64,000 nucleotides of DNA from Gonatopus flavifemur (Eukaryota; Arthropoda; Insecta; Hymenoptera; Dryinidae): positions 17,252,501-17,316,500 of the forward strand of contig JAFFJZ010000009.1 of the NCBI GenBank assembly GCA_018340375.1, read 5' to 3'. Positions 10,148 through 23,193 of the stretch are shown in pieces. Under the pieces are notes generated by a model that worked only from the letters and a program-made list of their open reading frames with translations, had not been told where the DNA came from and searched no databases. The translations under genes and the position numbers were made by a program. Numbering within the stretch: the first letter of the stretch is position 1; each line of letters starts with the position of its first letter.

Positions 10148-11638
10148 CAGTAAGTCAAGCAAGCCTCTTTCCGTGTGGACTTTTATACGAGACACTTTAT
10201 ACATCAATTATATAAAATTCGTATATAATTGTTTTCAAAATCAATATTCAATACAGAATCCAAGGCATCATATCATACGAATATCTCGAAGGAAGGAATG
10301 ATTTTCCAAATTATATCAAGAATGAAAAAAGAAAGAAGTCCTCATAAGCGGAGCCACATTAGCAGAAAAGTTTTCAAAATTATATGTATTTTATACATAA
10401 TTATACAAAACTTACACATAAACTGTATTGAACCATATATAATTTTCAAAATTTGTCCACCGGGCCAAGAGTGATCTCAATAATCGCCTATTTTCTGGAT
10501 CTTGAATGCTAAATAACACCTTATGAATGATAAAAACACCCCAATAACATTTTACCTGGAGCATATGATTGATTTTAGAGATACAGGAAGTTGCAGTGGA
10601 ATAACAGGGTGGATAGCGAATTCTTTTTCTCGAATCCCAGGACAATTCCAGGATTTTCAGGACAAGATTGTGAATTTTCCAGGACGTTTATGATGAAAAA
10701 AATTTTATGAAGATTATTCAATGAGTAATGAAATGATGTATGTCCCGATGTTTCGACATTTGCTCTACCGAGTCAAAATATTGCCTCTACTTTGCTGCTA
10801 ATAATCTTCTTTTCAGTAGGAGCATCATATAGGAAATTAGGAGCTGTTTTAATGAGATATCATCTCCTAATTAGCCCCTAAAAGTGGTAGAAATTTCCTA
10901 TTTCACCACTTGCAGGGGCAAAGCAGGTGCAAGGTTAACCTCCTACTTTGACCCTACCGCCTCTACACGGAGAATAATGCAGTCCGAAAATATGACTTTT
11001 TTGCCTTCTTTCAATAAACTAGGAATAGAAAGATTTATAAAATGAATTTTTTCATGAGAATACGAAAGATTACGAGTGCTGTAGAAAATGTGATGGGTAG
11101 GATTGAAATTTCATACTCGCAGTTTGTTTAAAGTAATCGTAAGCTTCCGTATTTTCATGTACACATTCATTTGACAAATGATCCTATTCCTGGTTTACAA
11201 AAACATGTTTGAAAAATCATATTTTGATAATCAAGCTCATGTATCAGTGCCAGTCAATAAAAAAGAACTTGAGTAATTTGATGATTTTGATGTGAATTTC
11301 CTCTTATAATCTTAATTGGGTACCCTATTTTTTATACACTCAAATAAATCATTCATCCAAAAAAGGAACTTCATAGATGTTCGTTTGGGTGAAAGAATTT
11401 CATTTGATTCCAAAAATATTTCATTCCATGAAATGAATGAGTGTTTATTTAAATGAAATGCATATTTCATTCCAATCAAGTAAAATTATTAGATTCGTAT
11501 TCGAATGGAAAATTTATTGGTTTGACCGACATAATTTGAATTGAATTGACGTTTTTTTTTCAATTACATTTTCGAATTGATGGAAAATGCGATTTATGTA
11601 ATATCAAGAAATCAAAAATATTCAAGAAATCCAACACA

Positions 11639-11912
11639 CGCTGAGAGAAAAAATTTTCGGGAACAATCAAATATTTGATTGAATAGTCGCAACAAAATAT
11701 TCATATTCATATTCATATTCATTTGAATGAAGTTTTATTGAATCAACAGATATTCATTCGATCGAACAAATATTCAATATTGTACAAAATATTTTGTCAA
11801 TGAAAATGGATACTTGATCTATTCAACGAAATTCCATTCAAATGAACTGATCATTTCATTACGAGTATTCCAGTAAAGATTTTAATGTTTCCAAGAATTT
11901 TTTCTCCCAGTG
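11639..11912. mobile_element. MITE rich in TTCATT repeats
   Basis: The ends are CTGAGAGAAAAAATTTTCGG and CCAAGAATTTTTTCTCCCAG, forming imperfect inverted repeats. The interior has TATTCATATTCATATTCAT (about 11698-11722) and pairs of ATTCAATCGAACA-like tracts. It abuts the left terminus of the element at 11913, so the flanking duplication is ambiguous. Confidence 0.6.
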
Positions 11913-14900
11913 CACAGTTGGAAATTTTGTGTCAAAATCAACACATTTCACATGTCCCAAACGGTCCACACATATTTTTGTGTCGATATCACATAATGCG
12001 TTTGTGTCAGCTAGTCACTCAAGCTTGATGTAAATAATATAACACAAAAGGATGTTGATAAAATTTTGATTGGAATTTCCGATGGTGTAAATTCAACACA
12101 TAAAGACTGTCAAATGAAATCCAAAATAAGTAATGAAACCAACAGTTCACAAGTGTAATTTATGCATTTTTTTTACATCAATCGAATGTCAAAATCACAC
12201 TTTTTTCGTGTTGAAACAATGCATAAGAATAAATTGAAAAAAACAGTACTTCAATGAGCATTGAACTTGGATCGTCGGGACCGAATGTCGAAGCTGTATC
12301 ACTCAAGCCACTGCCGGTCCTTTGGTTAAGTGTACTTTCTTTGCGTATATCAACTCGCACTCTATCTTCAAATTTATGAAGCTGAAACTAGCAGACCACT
12401 TCTAGCAGACCAGTAAAAAACTTTTGGTTGAGACTGTACTTTCAAGTTATAAGTTATTGCCAGAAGGATTTTGGACAAACGGAGACTGCTAGGTGAATGA
12501 AATTGACCATATCTGATAGATTTTGATGCGAGGAATCGATTGGAATAGGTCCCGAGACGATAAAATGATATTTGGAGGAGTTATTGACGATTTGAATGTG
12601 AGAGAAGTTGGAAATCCTGTCATCGATCACAGTTTTTCCATGCCTTCTATTATCTAGCAAGGAGATATTTTATCCAATGATGGTTTTTCTTATAGTATTT
12701 TTGATTCTGCATCGAATGGTGTGTGTTTCGGAACAGTACGCGATTGTATTTGACGGTTATGGGAGAAATTGAGTTCCTGAAAGACACGGAATCAGCGCAA
12801 ATCACCGGAAATCGCAGTAATTCCATGCCTTCTACCATTCAGCAAAGGACTTTTTGGTTCGCTGATGACTTTTCTTATAGTATTTTCATTGCTGATTCGA
12901 ATGAGATGGGTTTCGTAAAGGTACGCGAACGTCTTGACTGATTTTTTAGGAGATTACGTCCCAGGAACACAGGAACGGTAAGAAAGGACGAGGAAGGACA
13001 AACTTTCCATACCTTCTACAATTCAGCAAAGGAATTTTTGGTTCGCTGATGACTTTTCTTATAGTATTTGCGATGCTGATTCGAATGGAATGGGTTTTGT
13101 AAAGGTACGCGAACGTCTTCATTGATTTTTTGGGGGATTACATATCGGTAAAACTCGAACATGAGGCGCGTGGCAATGAATGACAAACTTTCCATGCCTT
13201 CTACCATTTAGCAAAGGAATTTTTGGTTCGCTGATGACTTTTCTTATAGTATTTTCGTTGCTGATTCGAATGAGATGGGTTTTGTAAAGGTACGCGGACG
13301 TCTTAACTGATTTTTTAGGGAATTCTGTCCCGGCAACACGGGAACGGGGAGCAAAAGGCGATGAATAACAAACTTTCCATGCCTTTTACAATTCAGCAAA
13401 GGAATTTTTGGTTCGCTGATGACTTTTCTTATAGTATTTTCGTTGCTGATTCGAATGAGATGGGTTTCGTAAAGGTACGTGAACGTCTTGACTGATTTTT
13501 TAGGAGATTACGTCCCAGGAACACAGGAACGGTGAGAAAGGACGATGAAGGACAAACTTTCCATACCTTCTACAATTCAGCAAAGGAATTTTTGGTTCGC
13601 TGATGATTTTCCTTATAGTATTTTCGATGCTGAATCGAATGAGATGGGTTCCAGAAAGGTGCGCGAACGTCTTTACTGATTTTTCAGGGAATTACACATC
13701 CGTAAAACTCGAACATGAGGCGAGTGACAATGAATGACGCACTTGATGCTGATGTGAATTAGATTGGTTTTGGAAGGGTAGGCGGACGTCTCGTCCTATT
13801 CATGTGATCATTTACATCTTTACTTCGAGGGTGTGATGGTCGGTAGAATGAAGAAACCAAATGAAACAAATGAAAATCAATTTTATTGTAATATTTATCA
13901 CAATCATCGCAGATGAATGGTAGAAGGCTTGGAAAGTTTGTCATTCATCGTCCTTTGTTTCCCGTTCTTGTGTTCACGGGGCGTAATCCCCTAAAGAATC
14001 AGTGAAGAAATTCGCGTACCTTTCTGGAACCCATCTCATTCGATTCAGCATCGAAAATACTATAAGAAAATTCATCAGCGAACCAAAAATTCCTTTGCTG
14101 AATTGTAGAACGCATGGAAAGTTTGTCATTCATCGTCCTTTGCTTCCCGTACCTGTGTTCCTGGGACGTAATCTCTTCAAAAATCAGTGAAGACGTTCGC
14201 GTACCTTAACGAAACCCATCTCATTCGATTCAGTATCGAAAATACTATAAGAACAGCCATCAGCGAACCAAAAATTCCTTTGCTGAATGGTAGAAGGCAA
14301 GGAGAGTTTGTTATTCATCGCCTTTTGCTTCCCGTTCCTGTGTTCCCGGGACATAATTCCCGGAAAATCAGTCAAGACGTTCGCGTACCTTCACGAAACC
14401 CATCTCATTCGATTCAGCATCGGGAATACTATAAGAAAAGTCATCAGCGAACCAAAAAGTCCTTTGCTGAATTGTAGAAGGTATGGAAAGTTTGTCCTTC
14501 ATCGTCCTTTCTCACCGTTCCTGTGTTCCTGGGACGTAATCTCCTAAAAAATCAGTCAAGACGTTCGCGTACCTTTACGCAACCCATCTCATTCGAATCA
14601 GCAACGAAAATACTATAAGAAAAGTCATCAGCGAACCAAAAATTCCTTTGCTGAATGGTAGAAGGCATGGAAAGTTTGTCATTCATTGCCACGCGCCTCA
14701 TGTTCAAGTTTTACCGATATGTAATCCCCCAAAAAATCAATGAAGACGTTCGCGTACCTTTACAAAACCCATTCCATCCGAATCAGCATCGAAAATACTA
14801 TAAGAAAAGCCATCAGCGAACCAAAAATTCCTTTGCTGAATTGTAGAAGGTATGGAAAGTTTGTCCTTCCTCGTCCTTTCTTACCGTTCCTGTGTTCCTG

Positions 14901-16229
14901 GGACGTAATCTCCTAAAAAATCAGTCAAGACGTTCGCGTACCTTTACGAAACCCATCTCATTCGAATCAGCAACGAAAATACTATAAGAAAAGTCATCAG
15001 CGAATCAAAAATTCCTTTGCTGAATGGTAGAAGGCATCGAAAGTTTGTCATTCATTGCCACGCGCCTCATGTTCGAGTTTTACCGATATGTAATTCCCCA
15101 AAAACCAGTGAAGACGTTCGCGTACCTTTACGAAACCCATTTCATTCGAATCAGCATCGAAAATACTATAAGAAAAGTCATCAGCGAACCAAAAGTTCCT
15201 TTGCTGAATTGTAGAAGGCATGGAAAGTTTGTCATTCATCGCCACGCGCCTCATGTTCGAGTTTTACCGATATGTAATCCCCTAAAAAATCAGTGAAGAC
15301 GTTCGCGTACCTTCCTGAAACCCATCTCATTCGATTCAGCATCGAAAATACTATAAGAAAAGTCATCAGCGAACCAAAAAGTCCTTTGCTGAATGGTAGA
15401 AGGCATGGAATTACTGCGATTTCCGGTGATTTGCGCTGATTCCGTGTCTTTCAGGAACTCAATTTCTCCCATAACCGTCAAATATAATCGCGTACCGTTC
15501 CGAAACACACACCATTCGATGCAGAATCAAAAATACTATAAGAAAAACCATCATTGGATAAAATATCTCCTTGCTAGATAATAGAAGGCATGGAAAAACT
15601 GTGATCGATGACAGGATTTCCAACTTCTCTCACATTCAAATCGTCAATAACTCCTCCAAATATCATTTTATCGTCTCGGGACCTATTCCAATCGATTCCT
15701 CGCATCAAAATCTATCAGATATGGTCAATTTCATTCACCTAGCAGTCTCCGTTTGTCCAAAATCCTTCTGGCAATAACTTATAACTTGAAAGTACAGTCT
15801 CAACCAAAAGTTTTTTACTGGTCTGCTAGAAGTGGTCTGCTAGTTTCAGCTTCATTTCAAATTTACATATTTAGAAAACGAATTCCCATTAGAATGAAAG
15901 CTAAAATCAAAATGAATAAATAGTTCTTCCGACGACTACTAAAGTTACACGTACATAGAAGTTTCATAAACAAATAGCTCTCACCACTGGCGATCTCCCC
16001 TTGGTAGTTGAGAATAACACAATTTTTATGTTCAATCTTGAGTTGAACAAAATTTGTGTCATTTTGACACTTTTTTTCACTTGTTTGAATGATTTCACAT
16101 TATAAATCAGTTGAGACCTGATTACACAAGGACTGTCTGTAGAAGTTACACGTGTTTGTGTTGAATATCTAACAGAAAATTTATGACACACGGATTTTTT
16201 AACACATTTACACAAAATTTCCAACTGTG
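11913..16229. mobile_element. 4.3-kb element carrying the mirrored 184-bp array
   Basis: It starts CACAGTTGGAAATTTTGTGT and ends CACAAAATTTCCAACTGTG, with TG on both flanks (11911-11912 and 16230-16231). The ends are rich in TGTGT/ACACA words. The core is a large palindrome (about 12374-15858) built from 184-bp repeats. No transposase gene is seen, so it would need help in trans to move. Confidence 0.75.
12374..15858. repeat. Mirror-image 184-bp satellite array
   Basis: On the left arm the marker TTCCAT(G/A)CCTTCTA recurs at about 12637, 12821, 13005, 13190, 13375 and 13559. On the right arm its complement recurs about ten times between 13930 and 15590. Spacing is 184-185 bp throughout. Outer sequences (AGCAGACCAGTAAAAAACTT and its inverse near 15815) show that the whole is one palindrome with unequal arms. 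The unit length is not a multiple of three, so reading frames change from copy to copy, and the many short frames here are not genes. A unique spacer lies at about 13745-13920. Confidence 0.9.
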
Positions 16230-16706
16230 TGTAAAAGAATCAGGTTCTATGTGGAAGCAATAGATTGTGGAGTGAGGAAATAGAATCAAAAAATATTCGG
16301 AGCGGGAAAGTGGGACCAAGTAGTTCCTGTAGCGTGGAAGGAGGAGCAATTTCAGTAGCTGGATCGACAAAGCAGGGGCAAAATTTCGGCTCGGGGTGAT
16401 TTTCCGCGAAAACATAGTTTTTTACACGTCCCCACTCCTCAAATCCTAATGAGATGACCGTGTAAATTCATTTCATTGTCATCACCGCTTTGTGAGACTT
16501 CAAAGTTTTGAGAAATGTCAAAAAATTCCAACTAAAGACGTTCCCCGAGTGTGGAAAGTATAAAAAACTGTAATTTCCCTCGAAATCCATCGTTCTCACG
16601 CATATCTACCTCTCAAATATCTATCCGATTACCGCGTGAATTAATCCCACTGTTATCAATTCTTCGTCAGACTCTTCAGAAATGTGGAAAAATTTGGACT
16701 CAGAAC

Positions 16707-17674
16707 TAGTGTTGCCGCGATCCGAGCTAATCCGAGTTTTGAGCATGAGCTCGGCTTGGCTCTTGTTTTTGACAAATAGGCTCGGCTCGCAGATCGGATC
16801 GAAGCCCGGTTTGGCTCGAAGATCGTCGAGCTAGATCGAAGATCTCACGATCCTACTTCGTTCAAAACAAACGCAAATAAAAAATTCTTGCATCCAGGGA
16901 GTCCTTGGAATAGAGCATACGGTACAGGCCATGAGTTTGAATTAACCTAAAGACATTTAACATTTTTACATCTTCGCTGTTCGAAGGTGATTTAAGTCAT
17001 ATAAACTACGTAAATAATAATCAAAAAATGTCTGAGCAATATAAAACACAATGAATTTATGTAAATGAAGTAAGTTGATTTCCTGAAACAAACACATCAA
17101 CTAAAAAAACTGTTTTTCCTTTGGGTGTATTCAAACTTTTGGCCTGTACTGTATTTCTAAAGCTCTTGAAGGTAAAGTATAAAACAACGTTTTCTCAAAA
17201 TTTTTAGGACTCGGCGAATCAAATTTCATAAATGTTAGTTATAAAAACTCCATGAATGCATCTTCCAATGAATAAATAGATGAATATATCATTAAATTTA
17301 TCTTCAGAGGATTGGCGATGAAGAAAAATCCACTTTATGAACATATTTTCTTAATATCGACTCTGCTACTAATTAAACATTTAACACAATGTTGTTTCAT
17401 AATCCAAGATTCAATGAGATTTTGCGAGATTCAGTGAGATTTGGCGAGATGCAATGGTTTTTCTTAACCAGGGTCCTTCGTCTGATAGGAAATTTTCTCA
17501 GTAACGATCTGGCTCGTCGATCTCATAGTTCTGGCTTAGCTCGAAACTCGGATCGACTGAAATTTTTTCAACTCTGCTTAAAGATCGGATCGTTTGAAAT
17601 TATTGAGATCGGCTCGAAATTTCGAGCCGATCCGAGCCGATCTTCGATCCGGATCGAAGATCGCGGCAACACTA
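16707..17674. mobile_element. hAT-like non-autonomous element rich in GATCG/GCTCG
   Basis: The ends are TAGTGTTGCCGCGATCCGA and GATCGCGGCAACACTA. The flanks CTCAGAAC and TTCAGAAC match at 7 of 8 positions, as expected for an ageing 8-bp hAT duplication. Both subterminal regions carry many copies of GGATCGAAGATC, GGCTCG and GATCGGATCG. The middle is AT-rich with no transposase. Confidence 0.7.
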
Positions 17675-18295
17675 TTCAGAACGTTTGACAGGTATTGAAA
17701 CTTAAAAAAACTGAGATTGCCGTCGATATTCTTCGTTTTCACGCATGTCTACCCCTCAAATCCCGATCAGATCACCACGTAAATTGATATTGCAGCTACC
17801 ACTTCTCGCTCACACTTCAGAGCTCCAAAAACTCATCTCTCAATTCTCTCATCTGGATGAAGATTTTCTTGAAGGAATTCATTTTGATCTGTGCATTTTC
17901 ATCGGAGTTATGGAAAATTGAATCACAAATGGTCAGTATCGGCAAAATTCATTTTCCTGTCATATTTTCAAAATCCAATTATTATCCAAATCAATAGGTC
18001 TCGTATACTCAATGATCTAAACAAATTGCAAGAGGAATGATTCGTCTCAGACACTCTGAAAAAAGTATAGGTAAACCAGAGAATTCCCACAGACGGAAAA
18101 AATTCATAAACATCCGAAACCTCAATCTAAAATATAAAACAGTTGTAACAAAAAACGGAATTTTTTGAATTTAAAAAAAATTCCAGGACAAAAAACGAAA
18201 ATCCAGGATTTTCCAGGATTTTTGCAAGGACAACCCAAATTCCAGGACAATTCCAGGAATCCAAGAAATCCAGGACCGCTATCCACCCTGAATAA

Positions 18296-21200
18296 AGAAT
18301 GTATTTTTGTATGAAATATATAAACGATACATATTATATAGAAACGGACGGAATTTAGGATTGATCTGTTATGTTTTATCAAATATACCGTAAAATTTTT
18401 TGTTCCATCCAAGAGAGTATGATTGTATCGTTGGTATGCGAATATTCAAATTTGAGACTCCACTTTTTGTATTCAGAAAATTTTCAGAATAACATTTCCT
18501 GAATAAGGATTGATTCCAGTTATATAGCTATCTCAGCACACTATAAGAAACAATAAAATCTTACATCAAGAATATAATGGGTATTCACAAGAAATTGTGT
18601 ATTTCTACGTCAACACTTGTTACGTCATTTTTTTTTGTGTTTTTGTATTAATGTGATATTATTCAACTTTGTCAGTGTTGGGCTTCATTCTCGTATGAAA
18701 AAAAGGAGGGAATCACTAAACAAGACATAACAATGAAATTACATTGACATTTTTCAATCAAATTCCCTTCTTTTGCTCATTCAGTTTTCTATTTGAAGGT
18801 GTACATTCAGAACAATCTAATTATTTGTGAAGAACGAAATTTCCTCACTGAAAATACATGAGAATGTCTATGACTAGGTATGAGTGAATTTTGTGTTTAA
18901 TGTTAATCTTTTATGGAAACAGTACAATGTTTTCGATTAATTTCTTTTTATTCTTTTTGTCTGCTAATATTCTAATCGAGCGACCTGAGTGTCTTATTGT
19001 ATTCCCACAGTTGGCTTATTCAATCTGTTTCTTCTTCCTTTTCAGATATCCGTTGTTATTAATCCATTTAAAGGTTTTGGAAATTTATGAATTTCACTTA
19101 TGGAAGACCAAAAAAATTTAAATTTCATAAAAAGTCATGTAATTCCAAGAATCTGTTCATTACAAAAGTCATAGGTTCAGTGTGGCAATGAGTTCGAAAA
19201 CACATTTCCATTTTGAGAAAGGCTTTTGTGAAAAAAACCCATGTAGGAAAAATGTCCAAAAATGTATACAATTGTACACAATTTTTATACGATTTGTATA
19301 CAATTTTTGTACAATTGTATACATTTTCGGAGATTTTTCCCACATGGAAACATCCGTTGGAACCTTGAATTAGTTATTTTCAATACTAACTCAACGTAAT
19401 ACTCATCGATGACACTGATCGATGTCCATGAAGACTTCTCAAGTAATCAAACTTCATTCAACATACTTATTTCTGATTTTCATATTGTATATGAAACAAT
19501 ATTCATTGTTCATCACATTTCAGACAGATTCCGTCTAATTCGATTTAAATGGATGTCTGTAATGAATATGTTTTTGCAACAACGAATGTGTAATAACGAC
19601 ACCTGCAACTTTTGGTTAGAGTAATTGATCACTCCCTCACACCTATGGTTTTGAATAAAGGACGATCATTGGTGCCTACCTAATATATTGCATTTTTATT
19701 TCAAAGTTCAAGCTCGCACTCAGTATCATGTTAGTGGAATACCGATTCGTATACAGATTTCATCACATACTTATCCTCGATTTCTATATCCGAGGATTTT
19801 AAAATCATTGAATTTGAATTCGAATGTTAGATCCGAATTCAAGTAATCAACGTCCAATGAAAATACGAATATCTGATATGGAGTTCTACTCTTGAAAAGA
19901 TCCTAAACTCTGAATCCTGTCAGGTGCAAGTATGCACCTTCTTCCTTTTTGTAAATAAGATTACTATTTTGTGATATTATCATGTTACTCGACCATATTG
20001 GAAGTATTTGATGCTTACAAACTTCTCAATCATTGGAATCAATTTATGCTTTGTTTTTGATAATTTAAGCGAAAGCACAGGTGTAATTTGAATATGGTGT
20101 TTTGCAATGATATTATCACATTGCAATCATGTTCCCACACAAATTATTCCTAGATTTCATTGCGCATGTAAAAAAGAACAATTCATCTTTTCCCTCCGAT
20201 CAAATGAAATGCATCAAACAATTTGTAATAATCTCTTGTCAAACACCCTTTCGAATGAAATAATAACGATTTATCCTTGTACGTAGTACGATACGGGGTT
20301 TCAGAAATCCGGTTTAGATTCCAGCAGAATGAATCATTGTTTGCAAATAGATAACATGTAGGTATATTTATTCGTTCGCATTGCAACTTATAACATAGTA
20401 ACGTGCATGTTGGTATGATGACAAAGAATGATATTAGAAAATGCGTTTGAAAAACAAAAATAAAATGATTTGGACACACCATTTGGAGAGAAATATTTAT
20501 CACTTGCTTTGTGTATATTCCTTACTTCACTTGTTTGATCAATCTCATGTGGCACATATATGCTAGTCTTCCTACTGTAATCATGAAAAATGTGAAGTCA
20601 AAAAAACTCCTACAACTTGATCTACTTTCATAATTACCGGCATGCAATGTGCATGTATATGAGTCTATAGGAACATGTACATGGATTAGACTGAGATAGA
20701 ATTTGAGTTAGGTTTTATTGATTTCCACAAGGTTGGTTAGTTATGTAATATAAGAAAAATGGAGCAAAGAAAGTTGCTTTTGATGAAATCACTGGCGAGC
20801 CACACAATTATATTCATGTACGTATGTGTGTGATTACCTGGTTTGAATAGTAGCTTGAATGCACTCCACGATGATAAACAAATCCTTAATTTCCGTATGT
20901 GAGCATATGAATATGTATATATATATAAATATATACATAAATATGTGTATAATAATCACAGATGAATCATGAATTGTTCTTGTTAATATGTCTCAGGAAG
21001 AAGAATCATCCACCACTCTTGGATAGTTCATTTGATCGGTGAGTAATCAAAACGAAAAAAATCCAACACTTTTGGCACAAAATAAATCACTCAAGTACGA
21101 ATGTGAGCACATGCGAAAAAGAAATACTGTTTTCTCTTCCCTGGATTTCGGAGCACGCGCAATCGTATGATCACACGTGAGATTTTTTTTCTCTTTATTT

Positions 21201-22737
21201 CCTCTTCGATGAGAGGTTAGAAAATATAAAGAAACAAAGAGAAAATTCTCTTATCACAGACCGTTGGTTTGATACTATTACGTCGTTGAATCTCACTACC
21301 GTCACTGCATTCCGCCTTTTTTCCACTACGTATACGCTGTTTATTGTAAATATTAATCCAAAACGTCACATTGGGTCCTTACACATTGCGATTAAAATTA
21401 TTTATTTATTATTCCTCGTTGTTTAATTTACACTCACTGCTGATCTCTGTTGCAGACAAATCGTTGATTGAGCCAACACAAACGGAAGATGGTAATGTAA
21501 AAATAATGAAGATAAAAAAAAACAACGATGATGAGAAAAACAACCAATACCCGAATATTTTTGAAGAAGTATCTCACATTTGCGGCATTGAGATAACAAA
21601 TGAATTGCACTACAGTTGATTAAAGGTACACATACATCTTGTGTATGTGTGTGTGTGTGTATATATGTGTATGATTTGCTCGAAAATAAATCGTACCGTT
21701 AGGTCTCGAGGTTAGCGAGCAACTGAAAAGCTTCCGTTCCAGTCCTTCGTTCCCTACGTTCCGTACGTTGTCTCGCGCATTTGACGATTGTAGGAAGTAG
21801 TCGAGAGTGGAAACTTGTTCTGAGGAGAACCTCCCCCCTCTGCTCTTTACAATAAGGACTCAAACAAGTTGGTGAGAGGGGAAAACCGAACGGGTATAAG
21901 CGCTCATTGGCGCCTGCTTTAACCAATCGAGCGTAGCCGTTGATAAGCGGCAAGGCGCGCGAACGGAAATAATCGAAGTCTGCATGCACACACTGAAACT
22001 ATGAACGTTCCTTCTTTTTCTTACATCGTATGTATAAAATTCCGATTCATTTCCTTGTGAAGCAATCGTATGGTATATGCATAGTTATCAATCTTCGCGC
22101 TGTAACGAAACTCTGGGAATTGATTACGACATCGATTAATGAAATTAGAATATGTTGTGTGAAATATTGTTCACTTGCAAAAGAAAAAGCATAGGGGGAA
22201 GAAGATGTGACGATTTAGTTGTTATTTCTTTTTTGTTCCTGTTGTTTTCAATGGGTTCGGTTCAGGGGTTTTTTGAGAATATACACTCTATAACAGAGGA
22301 ATAAGAACGTATTTCTCGAGTGAGGAAGTTGGAAAAATTGTATATAATTTATATTCAACTTATATGAACTTTATTCAATTACACAAATTATGTATAATTT
22401 AAAAAATTCTTCTACTTGGGCTTAGGTAATACAGTTTATTAGTCCAAACTTGAAATTGCTGTGGGATTTATCTTCATGAATTCCAGTCAGGGTTGGCAAA
22501 AACTCGGGTTTTGCGAGTTTGAAAAGCCCGACCCAAGTTGGTTTTTTCAGAATTTTTCAAAACTTCTGGGCTTTATCAGGGTTTTTCGGGTTTCTTCAAT
22601 TTCTTAAATAGTTTTTATGTTTCATATGAACTTCGTGATTACTGGATTTGGATTATAATTTCTTCTGCCGAATACTTTGGGAATCATTTCTTCTCATGTT
22701 CACTGTTTTTTCTATTTGTTTTTGTGAACAACAGTTT
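18296..22737. other. Intergenic stretch, no gene recognised
   Basis: No coding frame here looks like a known protein. It holds an inverted tract of GTATACAATTGTACA words at about 19228-19335, an AT microsatellite near 20910-20945, a TG microsatellite near 21640-21670, and a hAT-like end (CAGGGTTGGCAAAAACTCGG) near 22486 with no partner found. The stretch 21690-22000 is unusually GC-rich for the window. Confidence 0.5.
21690..22000. promoter_or_regulatory. GC-rich block with CCAAT motifs (candidate regulatory)
   Basis: This block is much richer in G, C and CpG than its surroundings and contains AACCAATCGAGCG on the plus strand and CGCCAATGAGCG on the minus strand. CCAAT boxes and CpG density are compatible with a promoter, but no adjacent first exon was recognised and no clear TATA or initiator decides a direction. 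It could equally be the edge of an unrecognised element. Confidence 0.2.
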
Positions 22738-22918
22738 AACTTCAGATGCCTCGAAAATACTGACAAAAATTATATACAGGAGAATAGAGAATAAAATAGA
22801 GAGTAGATTAGCAGAAGATCAGTTTGGTTTTAGGAGAAATAAGGGAACGCGAGAAGCAATATTAGCCCCCAGAACAGTAGTAGAGAAAAGACTAGAGTTA
22901 AGAAAGTCTGAGTATATA
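22738..22918 (+). pseudogene. LINE reverse-transcriptase fragment, 5' piece
   Basis: The translation matches the middle of the LINE at 61,449-63,248 (KILTKIIYRR, ENKIESRLAEDQFGFR, RGTREAIL-like). It stops abruptly at SEYI, where a CACGGAGAGAAATTTG terminus begins at 22919. The reading resumes at 27803 with FDNVDWEKM, so one LINE copy has been split by about 4.9 kb of younger sequence, with about 20 bases lost at the junction. Confidence 0.85.
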
Positions 22919-23190
22919 CACGGAGAGAAATTTGTAGTTATATTTATTTGAGGATTCCCCACAAATTTACTATGTTTTCTAGTTTCGGAGGAACAGACTG
23001 TTTTTACAGTTGAATTCACTGTGGAACATAGTGAATTTAGAATCGATTGAAATAACTTCCAAACATAGAACAAATTACAATGTTTCAAAGTAGAACAGAA
23101 TAGCCAACGTATTAAATTGCATCGTGATAGTTAACGTCATTCATGACAATCTAACATAGTAAATTTTTCTGATATATATGAAAAAAATTT
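22919..23190. mobile_element. Left part of a CACGGAGAGAAATTTG MITE
   Basis: A typical terminus CACGGAGAGAAATTTGTAG follows TA directly after the LINE fragment. Internal CACAAATTTACTATG and ACATAGTGAATTTAG tracts resemble other MITEs in the window. A matching right end was not found, so the element is probably truncated and its right limit is approximate. Confidence 0.5.
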
Positions 23191-23193
23191 TTT

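Larger units (their letters stand above)
10605..18290. mobile_element. 7.7-kb composite element, CAGGGTGGATAGCG termini
   Basis: The left end CAGGGTGGATAGCGAA is matched by CGCTATCCACCCTG at the right, with AATAA on both flanks (10600-10604 and 18291-18295). Both ends carry repeated (T)TCCAGGA motifs (10635-10685 and 18175-18275). Most of the interior is other elements: 11639-11912, 11913-16229 and 16707-17674. The short core shows no intact transposase. The termini resemble hAT ends, but a 5-bp duplication is not the hAT standard, so the superfamily is open. Confidence 0.65.

Noticed and set aside
12600..15800. Many similar 60-96-residue frames on both strands (VEGMESLSFIATRL type)
   Set aside because: They follow the 184-bp satellite. 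The unit is not a multiple of three, both strands give equal frames, and none has a gene-like start or splice context.
12374..15858. Regularly spaced repeats considered as a CRISPR-like array
   Set aside because: Units are 184 bp with no short-repeat/unique-spacer alternation, in a eukaryotic transposon context.
21699..21989. 96-residue minus-strand frame in the GC-rich block
   Set aside because: The frame is explained by low stop density in GC-rich DNA; no start context or similarity supports it.
22538..22951. 137-residue open frame
   Set aside because: It fuses unrelated AT-rich sequence, a LINE fragment and the start of a MITE. Only the LINE part is meaningful.
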